A DNA stretch of 64,000 bases from Aurantimonas aggregata (GCF_010500835.1 NZ_JAAAMJ010000014.1:1-64000), one strand, 5' to 3'; numbered from the stretch's first letter, positions 35,999 through 44,082 are shown. Made by a program: numbers and translations. Notes: a model not told the origin generated them from the letters alone.

Positions 35999-37068
35999 GC
36001 CCCGCCGATGCCTCGGCCGAGCGGCACGGCGCGGCCGTCGCCATTCGCGGCCTGACCAAGACCTTCAAGAGCACCATCGCCCTGCATCCGATCGAGCTGT
36101 CGATCCCGAAGGGCGAGATCCTGGTGCTGCTCGGCCCGTCCGGCTGCGGCAAGACCACGCTGCTCCGCCTCATCGCCGGCCTGGAAATCCCGGACGGCCC
36201 GGACATGGTCCGCTTCGACGACGAGGACGTGTCGGCGGTGCCGATCGAGCGCCGCAATGTCGGGTTGGTGTTCCAGTCCTACGCGCTGTTTCCCAACATG
36301 AGCGTCGCGGAAAACGTCGGCTACGGCCTGAAGGTGCGCGGCATGCCGGGACAAGCGCGGCAGGCCGAGACGCTACGGCTGATGCAGCTCGTCGGCATCG
36401 CGGAACTGGCGGATCGGCGCATTTCGCAAATCTCCGGCGGCCAGCGCCAGCGCGTCGCGCTGGCGAGGGCGCTTGCGATCAAGCCGCGCATTCTCCTGCT
36501 CGACGAGCCGCTGGCGGCGCTCGACGCCGTGCTGCGCGAATATCTGCGGGTCGAGATCGGCGCGCTGCTCAGGCGGTTCGGCATCACCGCGGTCTACGTC
36601 ACCCACGATCAGGCCGAGGCGATGGCGATCGGCGACCGCATCGCGGTCATGCAGGCCGGCCGCATCGCCCAGATCGACACGCCGCAGGAGATCTACCGCC
36701 GGCCCGCCAATGCCTTCGTCGCCAATTTCATCGGGACGATGAACCGCATCGAGGCGCCGGTCGCAAACGGCGTCATGACCGCCGGCTCGGGCGAGACGCG
36801 GCTGTCGCTCGCGCTGGGCGGGCCGGACCGGGCGGCGACCGTCTGGTTCCGCCCCGAGGCGATCCGGTTATCGCACGGGGACGGCGCCATCAGCGCCCGC
36901 GTCGTCGCCACGACCTTCTTCGGGGCGACGCAGCGCCTCGTCGCCGCGCTCGATCCCGGACATCGGCTGCAGGTCGACCTGCCCGCCGACCGCCCCTTCA
37001 TGCCGGGCGAACGGGTCGCGTTCGACCTCGACGCGAGCGACATCCTCGAATTTCCGAACCAGGCCTGA
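35995..37068 (+). CDS. ABC transporter ATPase (PotA/PhnT type)
   Basis: 357 residues. Walker A GPSGCGKTT, Q-loop LVFQSYALFPN, signature ISGGQRQRV, Walker B ILLLDEP and switch VTHDQAEA are intact, with a TOBE-like C-terminal domain from about residue 240. It overlaps the preceding permease by four bases and precedes the phosphoesterase by seven bases, so it is clearly one operon. Confidence 0.94.
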   Translation: MSPADASAERHGAAVAIRGLTKTFKSTIALHPIELSIPKGEILVLLGPSGCGKTTLLRLIAGLEIPDGPDMVRFDDEDVSAVPIERRNVGLVFQSYALFPNMSVAENVGYGLKVRGMPGQARQAETLRLMQLVGIAELADRRISQISGGQRQRVALARALAIKPRILLLDEPLAALDAVLREYLRVEIGALLRRFGITAVYVTHDQAEAMAIGDRIAVMQAGRIAQIDTPQEIYRRPANAFVANFIGTMNRIEAPVANGVMTAGSGETRLSLALGGPDRAATVWFRPEAIRLSHGDGAISARVVATTFFGATQRLVAALDPGHRLQVDLPADRPFMPGERVAFDLDASDILEFPNQA

Positions 37069-37075
37069 TCGTCCC

Positions 37076-37900
37076 ATGCTCATCGCACATATTTCCGACC
37101 CGCATGTCCGTCCCGCCGGCGAACTCGCCTATGGCGTCAGCGAAACCAACGTCTATCTCGAACATGCCGTGCACGCGCTCTCGCGCCTCGACCCGCAGCC
37201 GGACTGCGTGATCGTCACGGGCGACCTCACCGATTGTGGCCTCGACGCGGAATACGCCATCGTGGCGGGCCTCCTGTCGGGGCTGCCGGTGCCGGTCTAC
37301 TGCGTGCCCGGCAACCACGACAGGCGCGAGCCGTTCCGCGCCGCCTTCGCCGGCGCCGGCTACCTGCCGGCCACCGGCGAACTCAACTACGTCGTCGACC
37401 GGGGCGAACTGCGCATCGTCGCACTGGACAGCCTGGTGCCCGGCGAAAACCACGGCGCCCTGTCGCCGGCGACGCTCGACTTTCTCGCCGCCGCGCTCGC
37501 CGACGCGCCGGATCGGCCGACGCTCGTGATGCTGCATCACCCGCCCTTCGACACCGGTATCGGCCACATGGACAAAAATGGCCTGCGCGAAGGCCGGGAG
37601 GCGCTGGAGGCGCTGGTCGGTCGCCATGCCCAGGTCGAGCGTGTGCTCTGCGGCCATGTCCACCGCTCGATCCAGCGCCGCTTCGGCGGGACGATCTGCC
37701 AGATCGCGCCGTCCGTCGGCCACCAGGTGGCCTTCGACCTGCGCGACGGCGGCCCCTCGGCCTTCGTGCTCGAGCCGCCGGCCTTCATGGTGCACAGCCT
37801 CCACGGCAGGAGCATCGTGTCGCACACCGTCCCGGTCGATCGGGCGCCGGGGCCTTTCCCGTTCGTGCTTCCCGACGATTATCCTGGAAGGCAGGGATAA
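37076..37900 (+). CDS. Metallophosphoesterase (class III phosphodiesterase, GpdQ/CpdA type)
   Basis: 274 residues with the full metal set: HISDPHVRP, VTGDLTDCG, VPGNHDRRE, LVMLHHPPF and VLCGHVHRS. It is of the same class as the enzyme at 26063-26821 but somewhat longer, with a distinct C-terminus, so it is not a recent duplicate. As the last gene of the plus-strand importer operon it probably hydrolyses the imported phosphodiester. A regulatory cyclic-nucleotide role is possible but is less supported by context. Confidence 0.9.
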   Translation: MLIAHISDPHVRPAGELAYGVSETNVYLEHAVHALSRLDPQPDCVIVTGDLTDCGLDAEYAIVAGLLSGLPVPVYCVPGNHDRREPFRAAFAGAGYLPATGELNYVVDRGELRIVALDSLVPGENHGALSPATLDFLAAALADAPDRPTLVMLHHPPFDTGIGHMDKNGLREGREALEALVGRHAQVERVLCGHVHRSIQRRFGGTICQIAPSVGHQVAFDLRDGGPSAFVLEPPAFMVHSLHGRSIVSHTVPVDRAPGPFPFVLPDDYPGRQG

Positions 37901-38032
37901 TCGCCGCGCCGATCCCTGCGGAAACACGCTGCCGAACGCCTGAAGCGCGGTCGCTGCCGACCGTCCTCCGTGCTGGCCGGTCGCCGCACGCCTGACCGCC
38001 GATTAGTTATCCCCGGTCGCTGAGACGCCCGC

Positions 38033-39682
38033 ATGCTTCGTCCCGACGAAGGGGACGACGGCGGGGCGATGCGACAGGAACTGACCACTCTCAAGGCCGA
38101 CGCCGCCCTCACCCGCCTCGAATTCGCGCTGGTCAGGGAATCGTGGCTCGAGACCCGGCGGGTCGCCGACGACGTGGCGGACCGGGCCGCGCGGCGCGGA
38201 CGTTTCGCGGCGCGCCTGGCGGAAGCGGCCCTGGCGAACGAGGCGATGCTGCTCGACCGGCTCGGCGCGCTACGCCTCAGCCGGCGCGACATTCCGAAGG
38301 TGACGGCGGCCCGGCGGGACGCCCTCGCGGCGTGGGATCGTGGCGACGCGCTGGCGCGCCCCGCGTCGCCGGCGGATCCTGACCGGGCAGCGGCGCGGCG
38401 CCTCTTCGATGACGCGCTCGTCCACCGCTTCGTCGGGCGCATCAATGCCGAACGGCAGCAGGCGCTCGGCATCGGCCAGTATATCTGGCGCAGCCGCGAC
38501 GATCGTCGGGTCCGTCCGCTGCACGCAAGGCACGACGACCAGGTGTTCGATTGGGACGAGCCGCCCGAGGACGGCCATCCCGGCGAAGCGTTCAATTGCC
38601 GCTGCATCGCCGAGCCGTTCGTCGACGACGCGCCGGAATGGCGCCCGACGATCGATCGCGACTACGACCGCGCGATCACGCTGGCGGTGCTGGCGGGCGG
38701 GCTCGACGCCGTCGTCGATTTCGTCTCCGATTTCATCCCGTCGGCCGACGACCTGTGGGCGCTGCTGGCGGCGATCCGGACCGTCGCGGAGACCGGCAGC
38801 GAGGCCGCGCAGCTTGCCTATCTCGTCGTCAAGGAGCAGCTCCTCGGCCTCACCGCGGCCGAAACGGCGCGCCGCGATGCGCTTCTCGGGGCGGCCCGGG
38901 ACTGGGTCGACGGATTGGCCGCCTCGCTTGCCGACGCGCCGGACCTGGCGCGCGCCCTGGCGGAGGCCGTGGAGGCGGTCGAGGCCCGCCCCGCAGCGCT
39001 GGCCGCCGCGCATCGGCAGGGTCTGGCGACCCGCGCCGATGTCGAGGCGGCCTACCAGGAGCGCGCCCGCCTGCGCACGCTGGCGGCGCTGTACGGACTG
39101 GCCACGGTGCCTTCGGGCGTTGTGGCCGCGCGCAGCCTGGTCGCGCGGCTGCTGCGGGGCCGTGTGTTGGGGGACGACGCATCGGCAGCCGAGCTGGCGG
39201 CTCTCGCGCGCCGGGCCCGCGCGCTGTCGCCCGACGCCGACTGGCAACGCGTCGCCAATCCCGGCATCGTCTGGGGCAAGGGCATCCGGGCGCAGGGCGA
39301 GCCCTGGGAGCGCTATCTCGCCACAACCGGCGAGCTCGGCGAACGGATCGAGGATCGGGCACGAAACTTCAAGACGTTCGATTTTTATGACGAGAATACT
39401 GGTTTGGCCACAAGCGCGAAGACGCTTGATACGGATGCGCTGGGTTACAGGCGGAGTCCAAAGAATGTCTTTTACTCACTGAAGCATTATATCAATCAGG
39501 TGCGATGGTTTCGGAAATACGATGTCGGAGAATACCATATTACTTTAGACATGATCGATCGAAGGCGTATCGAACTTGCGATCTCAGCAAATTCGACATC
39601 AGAACAGATCGCGGAGATCAACCGGGCGCGAGCCTATGCGGAGAGCCTTGGGGTCGAATTCAATGTTAGGATCATCGAATGA
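38033..39682 (+). CDS. MuF-domain polymorphic toxin with CDI-type nuclease C-terminus
   Basis: 549 residues. Residues about 135-200 are a phage Mu F/SPP1 gp7-like head morphogenesis domain: QYIWRSRDDRRVRPLHARHD, then EDGHPGEAFNCRC with Cys189 and Cys191. A helical, Ala-rich linker runs to about 400. The last 140 residues begin NPGIVWGKGIRAQGEPWERYL and match the restriction-endonuclease-like toxin domain found at the end of CdiA proteins: FKTFDFYDENTG, TSAKTLDT (likely D450/D453 and K463 of a D...xK nuclease core), NVFYSLKHYIN and the EINRARAYAESLGVEF end. The DNA is visibly AT-richer from about 39370. An immunity gene overlaps its stop (ATGA). No other phage gene is nearby, and no export signal is seen. 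A start at 38069 is possible. Confidence 0.85.
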   Translation: MLRPDEGDDGGAMRQELTTLKADAALTRLEFALVRESWLETRRVADDVADRAARRGRFAARLAEAALANEAMLLDRLGALRLSRRDIPKVTAARRDALAAWDRGDALARPASPADPDRAAARRLFDDALVHRFVGRINAERQQALGIGQYIWRSRDDRRVRPLHARHDDQVFDWDEPPEDGHPGEAFNCRCIAEPFVDDAPEWRPTIDRDYDRAITLAVLAGGLDAVVDFVSDFIPSADDLWALLAAIRTVAETGSEAAQLAYLVVKEQLLGLTAAETARRDALLGAARDWVDGLAASLADAPDLARALAEAVEAVEARPAALAAAHRQGLATRADVEAAYQERARLRTLAALYGLATVPSGVVAARSLVARLLRGRVLGDDASAAELAALARRARALSPDADWQRVANPGIVWGKGIRAQGEPWERYLATTGELGERIEDRARNFKTFDFYDENTGLATSAKTLDTDALGYRRSPKNVFYSLKHYINQVRWFRKYDVGEYHITLDMIDRRRIELAISANSTSEQIAEINRARAYAESLGVEFNVRIIE

Positions 39683-40209
39683 CAAGTGTCTCCGGCAAAA
39701 TGCCGCCACCGCCTCCTGTGCGCAAGGAAGCTACCATCCTCGCATTTAGAAGGTTTGCTTGGATCCACTCCTGGGCGGTTTACCGTGCCGCATTGCTCGA
39801 TCCCGATGGCTACGATCGCATTCACCCGGCGGACCTCGACGATGCCGCGCTGGGCGCAGCTTCCCGCGAAGCGCTGCTTGCCAGTCGGTATATTGCTCCC
39901 GATCATGCCGACTGGGAGCGGGTTCACACATTTTGGAACCATGACGAAGGCGACAAGCTCCGTGAGCGACTGAGAGCGGCTGCCAGCGTCAAGACGAATT
40001 CCGCGCTCTACAAGGGCGCCGGCAATGTCGGCCTGGAGCTGAGGGATGGAATTATAGCCGTCGAACCTCTGAAATACGCCGGTCGCGGCGGCTTCGAGGG
40101 GATCAGAGACCTTGAGCCGACCAAGCTTCCCGAGACCATCTCCGACGAAGCGCTCGGTGCTGCCATCCGCGCCGCGATCGAGATCAGCCGGGCGCCATGG
40201 AAGCGCTGA
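39679..40209 (+). CDS. CDI-type immunity protein, copy 1
   Basis: 176 residues, no signal peptide. It resembles CDI-system immunity proteins by the block HSWAVYRAALLDPDGYDRIHPADL, followed by REALLASRYIAPDH and KTNSALYKGAGN. The Pro-rich start PPPPPVRKE is shared by all three copies. It overlaps the toxin stop by four bases, so it should be translated together with the toxin and is the cognate antidote, presumably acting by binding the nuclease domain in the cytoplasm. Copies 1 and 3 differ at 14 positions by eye. Confidence 0.82.
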   Translation: MTSVSGKMPPPPPVRKEATILAFRRFAWIHSWAVYRAALLDPDGYDRIHPADLDDAALGAASREALLASRYIAPDHADWERVHTFWNHDEGDKLRERLRAAASVKTNSALYKGAGNVGLELRDGIIAVEPLKYAGRGGFEGIRDLEPTKLPETISDEALGAAIRAAIEISRAPWKR

Positions 40210-40229
40210 GACACGAGTGGCGGAAGCCG

Positions 40230-40304
40230 ATCGGTGAGATCAACCGCGCACGGGCCTATGCTGAAAGCGTCGGGGTTGAATTCGACGTGAGGATCATTGA
40301 ATGA
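40230..40304 (+). pseudogene. Orphan toxin 3' end (scar 1)
   Basis: The last 24 codons of a toxin gene survive between immunity copies 1 and 2: IGEINRARAYAESVGVEFD then VRIIE and stop, against IAEINRARAYAESLGVEFN in the intact toxin. It has no start codon of its own. The four-base overlap with the next immunity gene is preserved. The residues just before it (WRKP) differ from the intact toxin, so the scar may come from another toxin allele. Confidence 0.85.
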
Positions 40305-40831
40305 CGAGCGTTCCGCGCAAGCTTCCGCCACCACCGCCAGTACGAAAAGAGGCGGAAGTCACCGCGTATCGTAAGTTCTATCGGATCCATTCCTGGGCGG
40401 TCTACGGCGCAGGATCGCTGGACCCTAATGGCTACGATCAAATCCATCCGGCAGACCTCGACGACACTGCCCTTGGTGCGGCTGCGCGAGAGGCCCTGCT
40501 TGCAAGCCGCTATATCGCACCCGACCATCCGGACTGGGACCGGGTGGGTGCTTACTGGAACCTGGAAAAGGGGGACAAGTTGGAGGAGCAGTTGCGTGCG
40601 GCGGCCGACGTCAAGACAAACTCCGCGCTCTACAAGGGCGCTGGCAATGTCCATCTGGACCTGCGCGGGGGAACCATCGCAGTCGATCCCATGAAGTACG
40701 CCGGTCGTGGCGGCTTCGACGGTATCCGGGGGCTCGAGCCGACCAAGCTTCCCGAGGCCATCTCCGACGAAGCGCTCGGTGCCGCCATCCGCGCCGCGAT
40801 CGAGATCAGCCGGGCGCCTTGGAAGCGCTGA
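40301..40831 (+). CDS. CDI-type immunity protein, copy 2 (most divergent)
   Basis: 176 residues and the same layout as copy 1, but with many changes in the N-terminal half (VPRKLPPPPPVRKEAEVTAYRKF, GAGSLDPNGYDQ) and in the middle (EEQLRAAADVKTN, HLDLRGGTIAVDPMK). The C-terminal 25 residues (ISDEALGAAIRAAIEISRAP) are identical in all copies. It starts in an ATGA overlap with the orphan toxin end, not with a complete toxin. It may protect against a toxin variant carried by relatives. Confidence 0.82.
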   Translation: MTSVPRKLPPPPPVRKEAEVTAYRKFYRIHSWAVYGAGSLDPNGYDQIHPADLDDTALGAAAREALLASRYIAPDHPDWDRVGAYWNLEKGDKLEEQLRAAADVKTNSALYKGAGNVHLDLRGGTIAVDPMKYAGRGGFDGIRGLEPTKLPEAISDEALGAAIRAAIEISRAPWKR

Positions 40832-40852
40832 GCCACGGATTGGCGGAAGCCG

Positions 40853-40927
40853 ATCGGTGAGATCAACCGCGCGCGGGCTTATGCCGAGAGCCTTGGGGTT
40901 GAGTTCAACGTGTGGATCATCGAATGA
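40853..40927 (+). pseudogene. Orphan toxin 3' end (scar 2)
   Basis: A second remnant of a toxin 3' end between immunity copies 2 and 3: IGEINRARAYAESLGVEFN then VWIIE and stop. The Arg of VRIIE is replaced by Trp. As in scar 1, no start codon or upstream toxin sequence is present, and the ATGA overlap with the following immunity gene is kept. Confidence 0.85.
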
Positions 40928-41454
40928 CAAGTGTTTCCGGCAAAATGGCGCCACCGCCTCCTGTGCGCAAGGAATCTACCATCCTCGCATTTAGAAGGTT
41001 TGCTTGGATCCACTCCTGGGCGGTTTACCGTGCCGCATTGCTCGATCCCGATGGCTACGATCGCATTCACCCGGCGGACCTCGACGATGCCGCGCTGGGC
41101 GCAGCTTCCCGCGAAGCGCTGCTTGCCAGTCGGTATATTGCTCCCGACCATCCCGATTGGGATCGGGTCGACGCCTACTGGAACCTAGAAAATGGTGACA
41201 AGCTCCGGGAGCGACTGAGGGCTGCTGCCGGCGTCAAGACGAATTCCGCACTCTATAAAGGCGCTGGCAATGTCAGCCTGGGGCTGAGGGATGGAATTAT
41301 CGCCGTCGAACCTCTGAAATACGCCGGTCGCGGCGGCTTCGAGGAGATCAGGGACCTCGAGCCGACGAAGCTTCCCGAGACCATCTCCGACGAAGCGCTC
41401 GGCGCCGCCATCCGCGCCGCGATCGAGATCAGCCGGGCGCCTTGGAAGCGCTAG
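40924..41454 (+). CDS. CDI-type immunity protein, copy 3
   Basis: 176 residues from the ATG at 40924, by analogy with the other copies (a GTG at 40912 is in frame). It looks mosaic: residues 1-75 are nearly identical to copy 1 (AFRRFAWIHSWAVYRAALL), while the middle PDWDRVDAYWNLENGDK is much closer to copy 2 (PDWDRVGAYWNLEKGDK) than to copy 1. The rest is again like copy 1. This suggests recombination between copies. Confidence 0.82.
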   Translation: MTSVSGKMAPPPPVRKESTILAFRRFAWIHSWAVYRAALLDPDGYDRIHPADLDDAALGAASREALLASRYIAPDHPDWDRVDAYWNLENGDKLRERLRAAAGVKTNSALYKGAGNVSLGLRDGIIAVEPLKYAGRGGFEEIRDLEPTKLPETISDEALGAAIRAAIEISRAPWKR

Positions 41455-41570
41455 GGCTCCAAGGCGATGCCTCTTAGCCCCCAAAAGGGCCCGATTCGGC
41501 TGTTTTTTCGACATTTTCGGAACAGGACCGGATGTCTCCCGTTGGTCTAGTGAACCGAAAAGGAGACGAT

Positions 41571-42065
41571 ATGCGATACATCACAGCGACCGCCGCCGCC
41601 CTCTTCCTGGCAGCCAGCCCGGCCCTCGCACAGGTCGCGACCCCGGTCGAAGGCACGCCGGCCCCCGCCACGACGGCGGGTGTGGCCGAGACCGACTGGG
41701 CGCAGCTCATCCGCACCCGCGACATCACCGGCGGGCCCGTCTACACGACCAACGAGGCCTATGAAGCGGGCACGTGGGGCGAGAGCAACGACTATGTCTG
41801 GGGCCGTTCGGGCTATGACGCAGTCGACGCTGGCTGGGAACAGATCGGCGAGATCGAGGATGTCGTCCTCGACCGGTCCGGACAGCTCGTCGGCGTGGTC
41901 GTCGAAGTAGGCGGTTTCCTCGACATCGGTGACAAGCACGTGCTGCTGCGCGTCGGTGACGTCGATCTCGTGCCGGTGGACGACCAGTCCTACAGCCTGA
42001 TCACGCGCTATTCCGAAGAGCAGCTCGAAGAGCTGGAAGGTGTCGACGAAGCCTGGTGGCAGTAA
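41571..42065 (+). CDS. Exported PRC-barrel domain protein
   Basis: 164 residues from the ATG at 41571 (AGGAGA upstream). A signal peptide (MRYITATAAALFLAASPALA) is followed by a short Pro/Thr-rich stretch and a PRC-barrel domain (QIGEIEDVVLDRSGQLVGVVVEVGGFLDIGDKHVLLR, in pieces), ending in an acidic tail with WWQ. Such periplasmic PRC-barrel proteins are common in rhizobia; their function is unknown, with proposed structural or stress roles. It stands alone, followed by a strong terminator. Confidence 0.85.
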   Translation: MRYITATAAALFLAASPALAQVATPVEGTPAPATTAGVAETDWAQLIRTRDITGGPVYTTNEAYEAGTWGESNDYVWGRSGYDAVDAGWEQIGEIEDVVLDRSGQLVGVVVEVGGFLDIGDKHVLLRVGDVDLVPVDDQSYSLITRYSEEQLEELEGVDEAWWQ

Positions 42066-42117
42066 GCCTGCCATCTGATCGGCTCGTCGAAGAGCCGTTC
42101 GTCTGACCATCGATCAA

Positions 42118-42147
42118 GGCCCGTCGCGACGTATCGCGGCGGGCCTT
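42118..42147 (+). terminator. Rho-independent terminator after PRC-barrel gene
   Basis: GGCCCGTCGCG (42118-42128) pairs with CGCGGCGGGCC (42135-42145), 11 base pairs including one G-T wobble around a 6-base loop, followed by TT. It lies 53 bases after the stop. A smaller hairpin (CGGCTC/GAGCCG) is at 42080-42097. Confidence 0.75.
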
Positions 42148-42364
42148 CGTCGTTTCTTTCGCGGAGGGTCTCCTTCGCGAAGCGACGGCGGCTTTGATCT
42201 GGCCGGTCCGTCGCCGCTGCCGTCATCGACGCGCCCTGTGCCGAATGGCAAGGAACCGGAACTGGTTCGAACGTGTATGGGTAGTGTGCCGTTGCAGAGA
42301 TGGCAGATTACCGCGGTCCCGCTCCCATGGCGGCGGCGTGCCCAGTCAACAAACCCAGGACCCG

Positions 42365-43417
42365 ATGTTCATTCTTCTGTTCGTCTTTGCGGCACTCTCG
42401 ATCGTGCTTTCCTTCATCTGTTCGCTGTGGGAAGCCGTGCTGCTCAGCATCTCGCCCTCCTACATGCAGATCAAGCTGAACGAGGGCAGCAAGACGGGCC
42501 TGATCCTCAAGGACTTCAAGGGCAATATCGACCGCCCGCTGGCGGGCATCCTGACCCTCAACACGATCGCCCACACGGTCGGCGCCATTGGCGTCGGCGC
42601 GCAGGCGACGCGGATCTGGGCCGAGAGCAACCCGATGATCACCGGCGTCGTGGTGCCGGTGGCCATGACTGCGGCCATCCTGATCCTGTCGGAGATCATC
42701 CCCAAGACCATCGGCGCCACGCAGTGGCGGGCGCTCGCCCCGTTTACCGTCCGCTCGCTCGACATCGTGCTGAAGGTCCTCGCGCCGATCATCTGGCTCT
42801 GCCAGCTGATCACGAAGATCTTCACCTCCAAGGAGGACGCGCACATCTTCAGCCGGACCGACTTCCTGGCGCTGGCGCAGATCGGCTCCCAGGAGGGCCG
42901 CCTCAACGAGAACGAGACGCAGTTCATCGAGAACATCCTGCAATTTCGGAACATCGCGGCGCGGGACGTGATGACGCCGCGCACGGTCATGGTCTCGGCC
43001 CTGCAGACCATGACCGCACGGGAATTCTACGATCACCAGGAAGAGCTGACCTTCTCGCGCATCCCGCTCCGGGATTCGGCCAACTCGGAAACGATCGTCG
43101 GCTACGTCCTCAAGGACGACGTGCTGGAGCACCTGATCGACGACGCACAGGAGCGCCCGCTGAGCGACTTCATGCGCAAGATCGTCGCCGTGCCGGAAGA
43201 CTACAATCTCTTCCAGCTGTTCAACGACTTCATTCGCGACCGCGAGCAGATCGTCCTCGTCGTCGACCGTTACGGCGGCACGGCCGGCGTGGTCACCATG
43301 GAAGACGTGATCGAGACCCTCTTGGGCGAGGAGATCGTCGACGAGACGGACACCGCCGTCGACATGCAGGACGAAGCGCGAAAGCGGCGCAAGCGGCGCC
43401 TTGCCGAGGCGCCCTAG
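42365..43417 (+). CDS. DUF21/CBS-domain membrane protein (CNNM/CorC-like)
   Basis: 350 residues from the ATG at 42365. The N-terminal DUF21 transmembrane domain has four hydrophobic segments (FILLFVFAALSIVLSFICSLWEAVLLS; LTLNTIAHTVGAIGVGA; VPVAMTAAILILSEIIPKTIG; SLDIVLKVLAPIIWLCQLI). A CBS pair follows (VMTPRTVMVSAL, IVGYVLKDDVL; VVDRYGGTAGVVTMEDVIETLLG). The family is linked to magnesium or cobalt transport and resistance. The C-terminal transporter-associated domain of CorC/HlyC proteins is missing, which is normal for the short subgroup. It appears monocistronic. Confidence 0.9.
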   Translation: MFILLFVFAALSIVLSFICSLWEAVLLSISPSYMQIKLNEGSKTGLILKDFKGNIDRPLAGILTLNTIAHTVGAIGVGAQATRIWAESNPMITGVVVPVAMTAAILILSEIIPKTIGATQWRALAPFTVRSLDIVLKVLAPIIWLCQLITKIFTSKEDAHIFSRTDFLALAQIGSQEGRLNENETQFIENILQFRNIAARDVMTPRTVMVSALQTMTAREFYDHQEELTFSRIPLRDSANSETIVGYVLKDDVLEHLIDDAQERPLSDFMRKIVAVPEDYNLFQLFNDFIRDREQIVLVVDRYGGTAGVVTMEDVIETLLGEEIVDETDTAVDMQDEARKRRKRRLAEAP

Positions 43418-43497
43418 GGGAGCGCCGGCCGCCGGCCATGCCGGTGAGACGGGCGGCTTTACGCAGCAGGCGCATCACCCCGGCGCCATAGGGCCGT

Positions 43498-44082
43498 CTA
43501 TGTCCAGTTCAGCCAGACCGTCACCGGCACCGCCAGCATCAGCAGCATCGACGCACCGGCGAGCAGCCCGTCACGGGTGAGCAGGCTGGCGGCGAACAGC
43601 GCGATCACCGCCGAGGCGATCGAACCCGAGGTCGGGATCACCTCCATCAGCGGCATGAACAGCGTCAGCCCGAGGATCAGGATCAGCGGCAGCCAGAGCC
43701 AGGGCCGGTGCAGCAGGAACGTCATGCGCTTCTTCAGGAACCGCTCGACAAAGCGCACCGGCTTGCGCAGCCAGCCGATGCCCTTGCAGAGCTTTTCGGT
43801 GGACATTTCCCGCTTGGTGACGAAGCTCGGAAGCCAAACGCTCTTGCGCCCGACGATCATCTGCACGACCAGGATGAACACGATCGCCGCAACGACCGTG
43901 GTGATGCCGGGAATGGCGCTCGCCGGCGAGGTCGAGATCAGCGAGAAGACCAGCATCAGTGCCGCGAAGGACCGGTTTCCCAGCTCGTCCACCACCTCCT
44001 GTACGGTGATGCTGCCGTCGTGGGCTGCGGCTTCGAGGCGATCGAGAACGTCGCTGAGGGCGCGGGTGCGGGCTTCGGGCAT
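43498..44082 (-). CDS. exoD: ExoD family exopolysaccharide synthesis protein
   Basis: 194 residues, mostly hydrophobic with four or five membrane segments (AALMLVFSLISTSPASAIPG; VVAAIVFILVVQMIVG; WLWLPLILILGLTLFMPLMEVIP; MLLMLAVPVTVWLN). The GNRSFAALMLVF and SASAIPGI-type region near the start is typical of ExoD, first described as affecting exopolysaccharide production and alkaline tolerance in Sinorhizobium. Its mechanism is unknown. It is convergent with the CBS-domain gene and divergent from the ModE-like regulator. Confidence 0.9.
   Translation of the reverse strand: MPEARTRALSDVLDRLEAAAHDGSITVQEVVDELGNRSFAALMLVFSLISTSPASAIPGITTVVAAIVFILVVQMIVGRKSVWLPSFVTKREMSTEKLCKGIGWLRKPVRFVERFLKKRMTFLLHRPWLWLPLILILGLTLFMPLMEVIPTSGSIASAVIALFAASLLTRDGLLAGASMLLMLAVPVTVWLNWT

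Larger units (their letters stand above)
39608..41454 (+). repeat. Tandem array of three toxin-tail plus immunity units
   Basis: Three direct units of about 622, 623 and 602 bases begin at 39608, 40230 and 40853. Each consists of the last 75 bases of a toxin gene, an immunity gene starting in an ATGA overlap and, for the first two, a similar spacer containing TGGCGGAAGCCGATCGG. Only the first unit is attached to a complete toxin gene. The units are similar but not identical, so the duplications are not very recent or came from different alleles. Confidence 0.9.

Noticed and set aside
38033-41454. A complete prophage around the MuF gene
   Set aside because: Both flanks are an ABC importer operon and PRC-barrel/CBS genes; no terminase, portal, capsid, tail or integrase gene is present within reach.
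39679-41454. Insertion sequence or transposon explaining the tandem repeat
   Set aside because: The repeated units contain no transposase and no terminal inverted repeats; each unit is a toxin end plus immunity gene.
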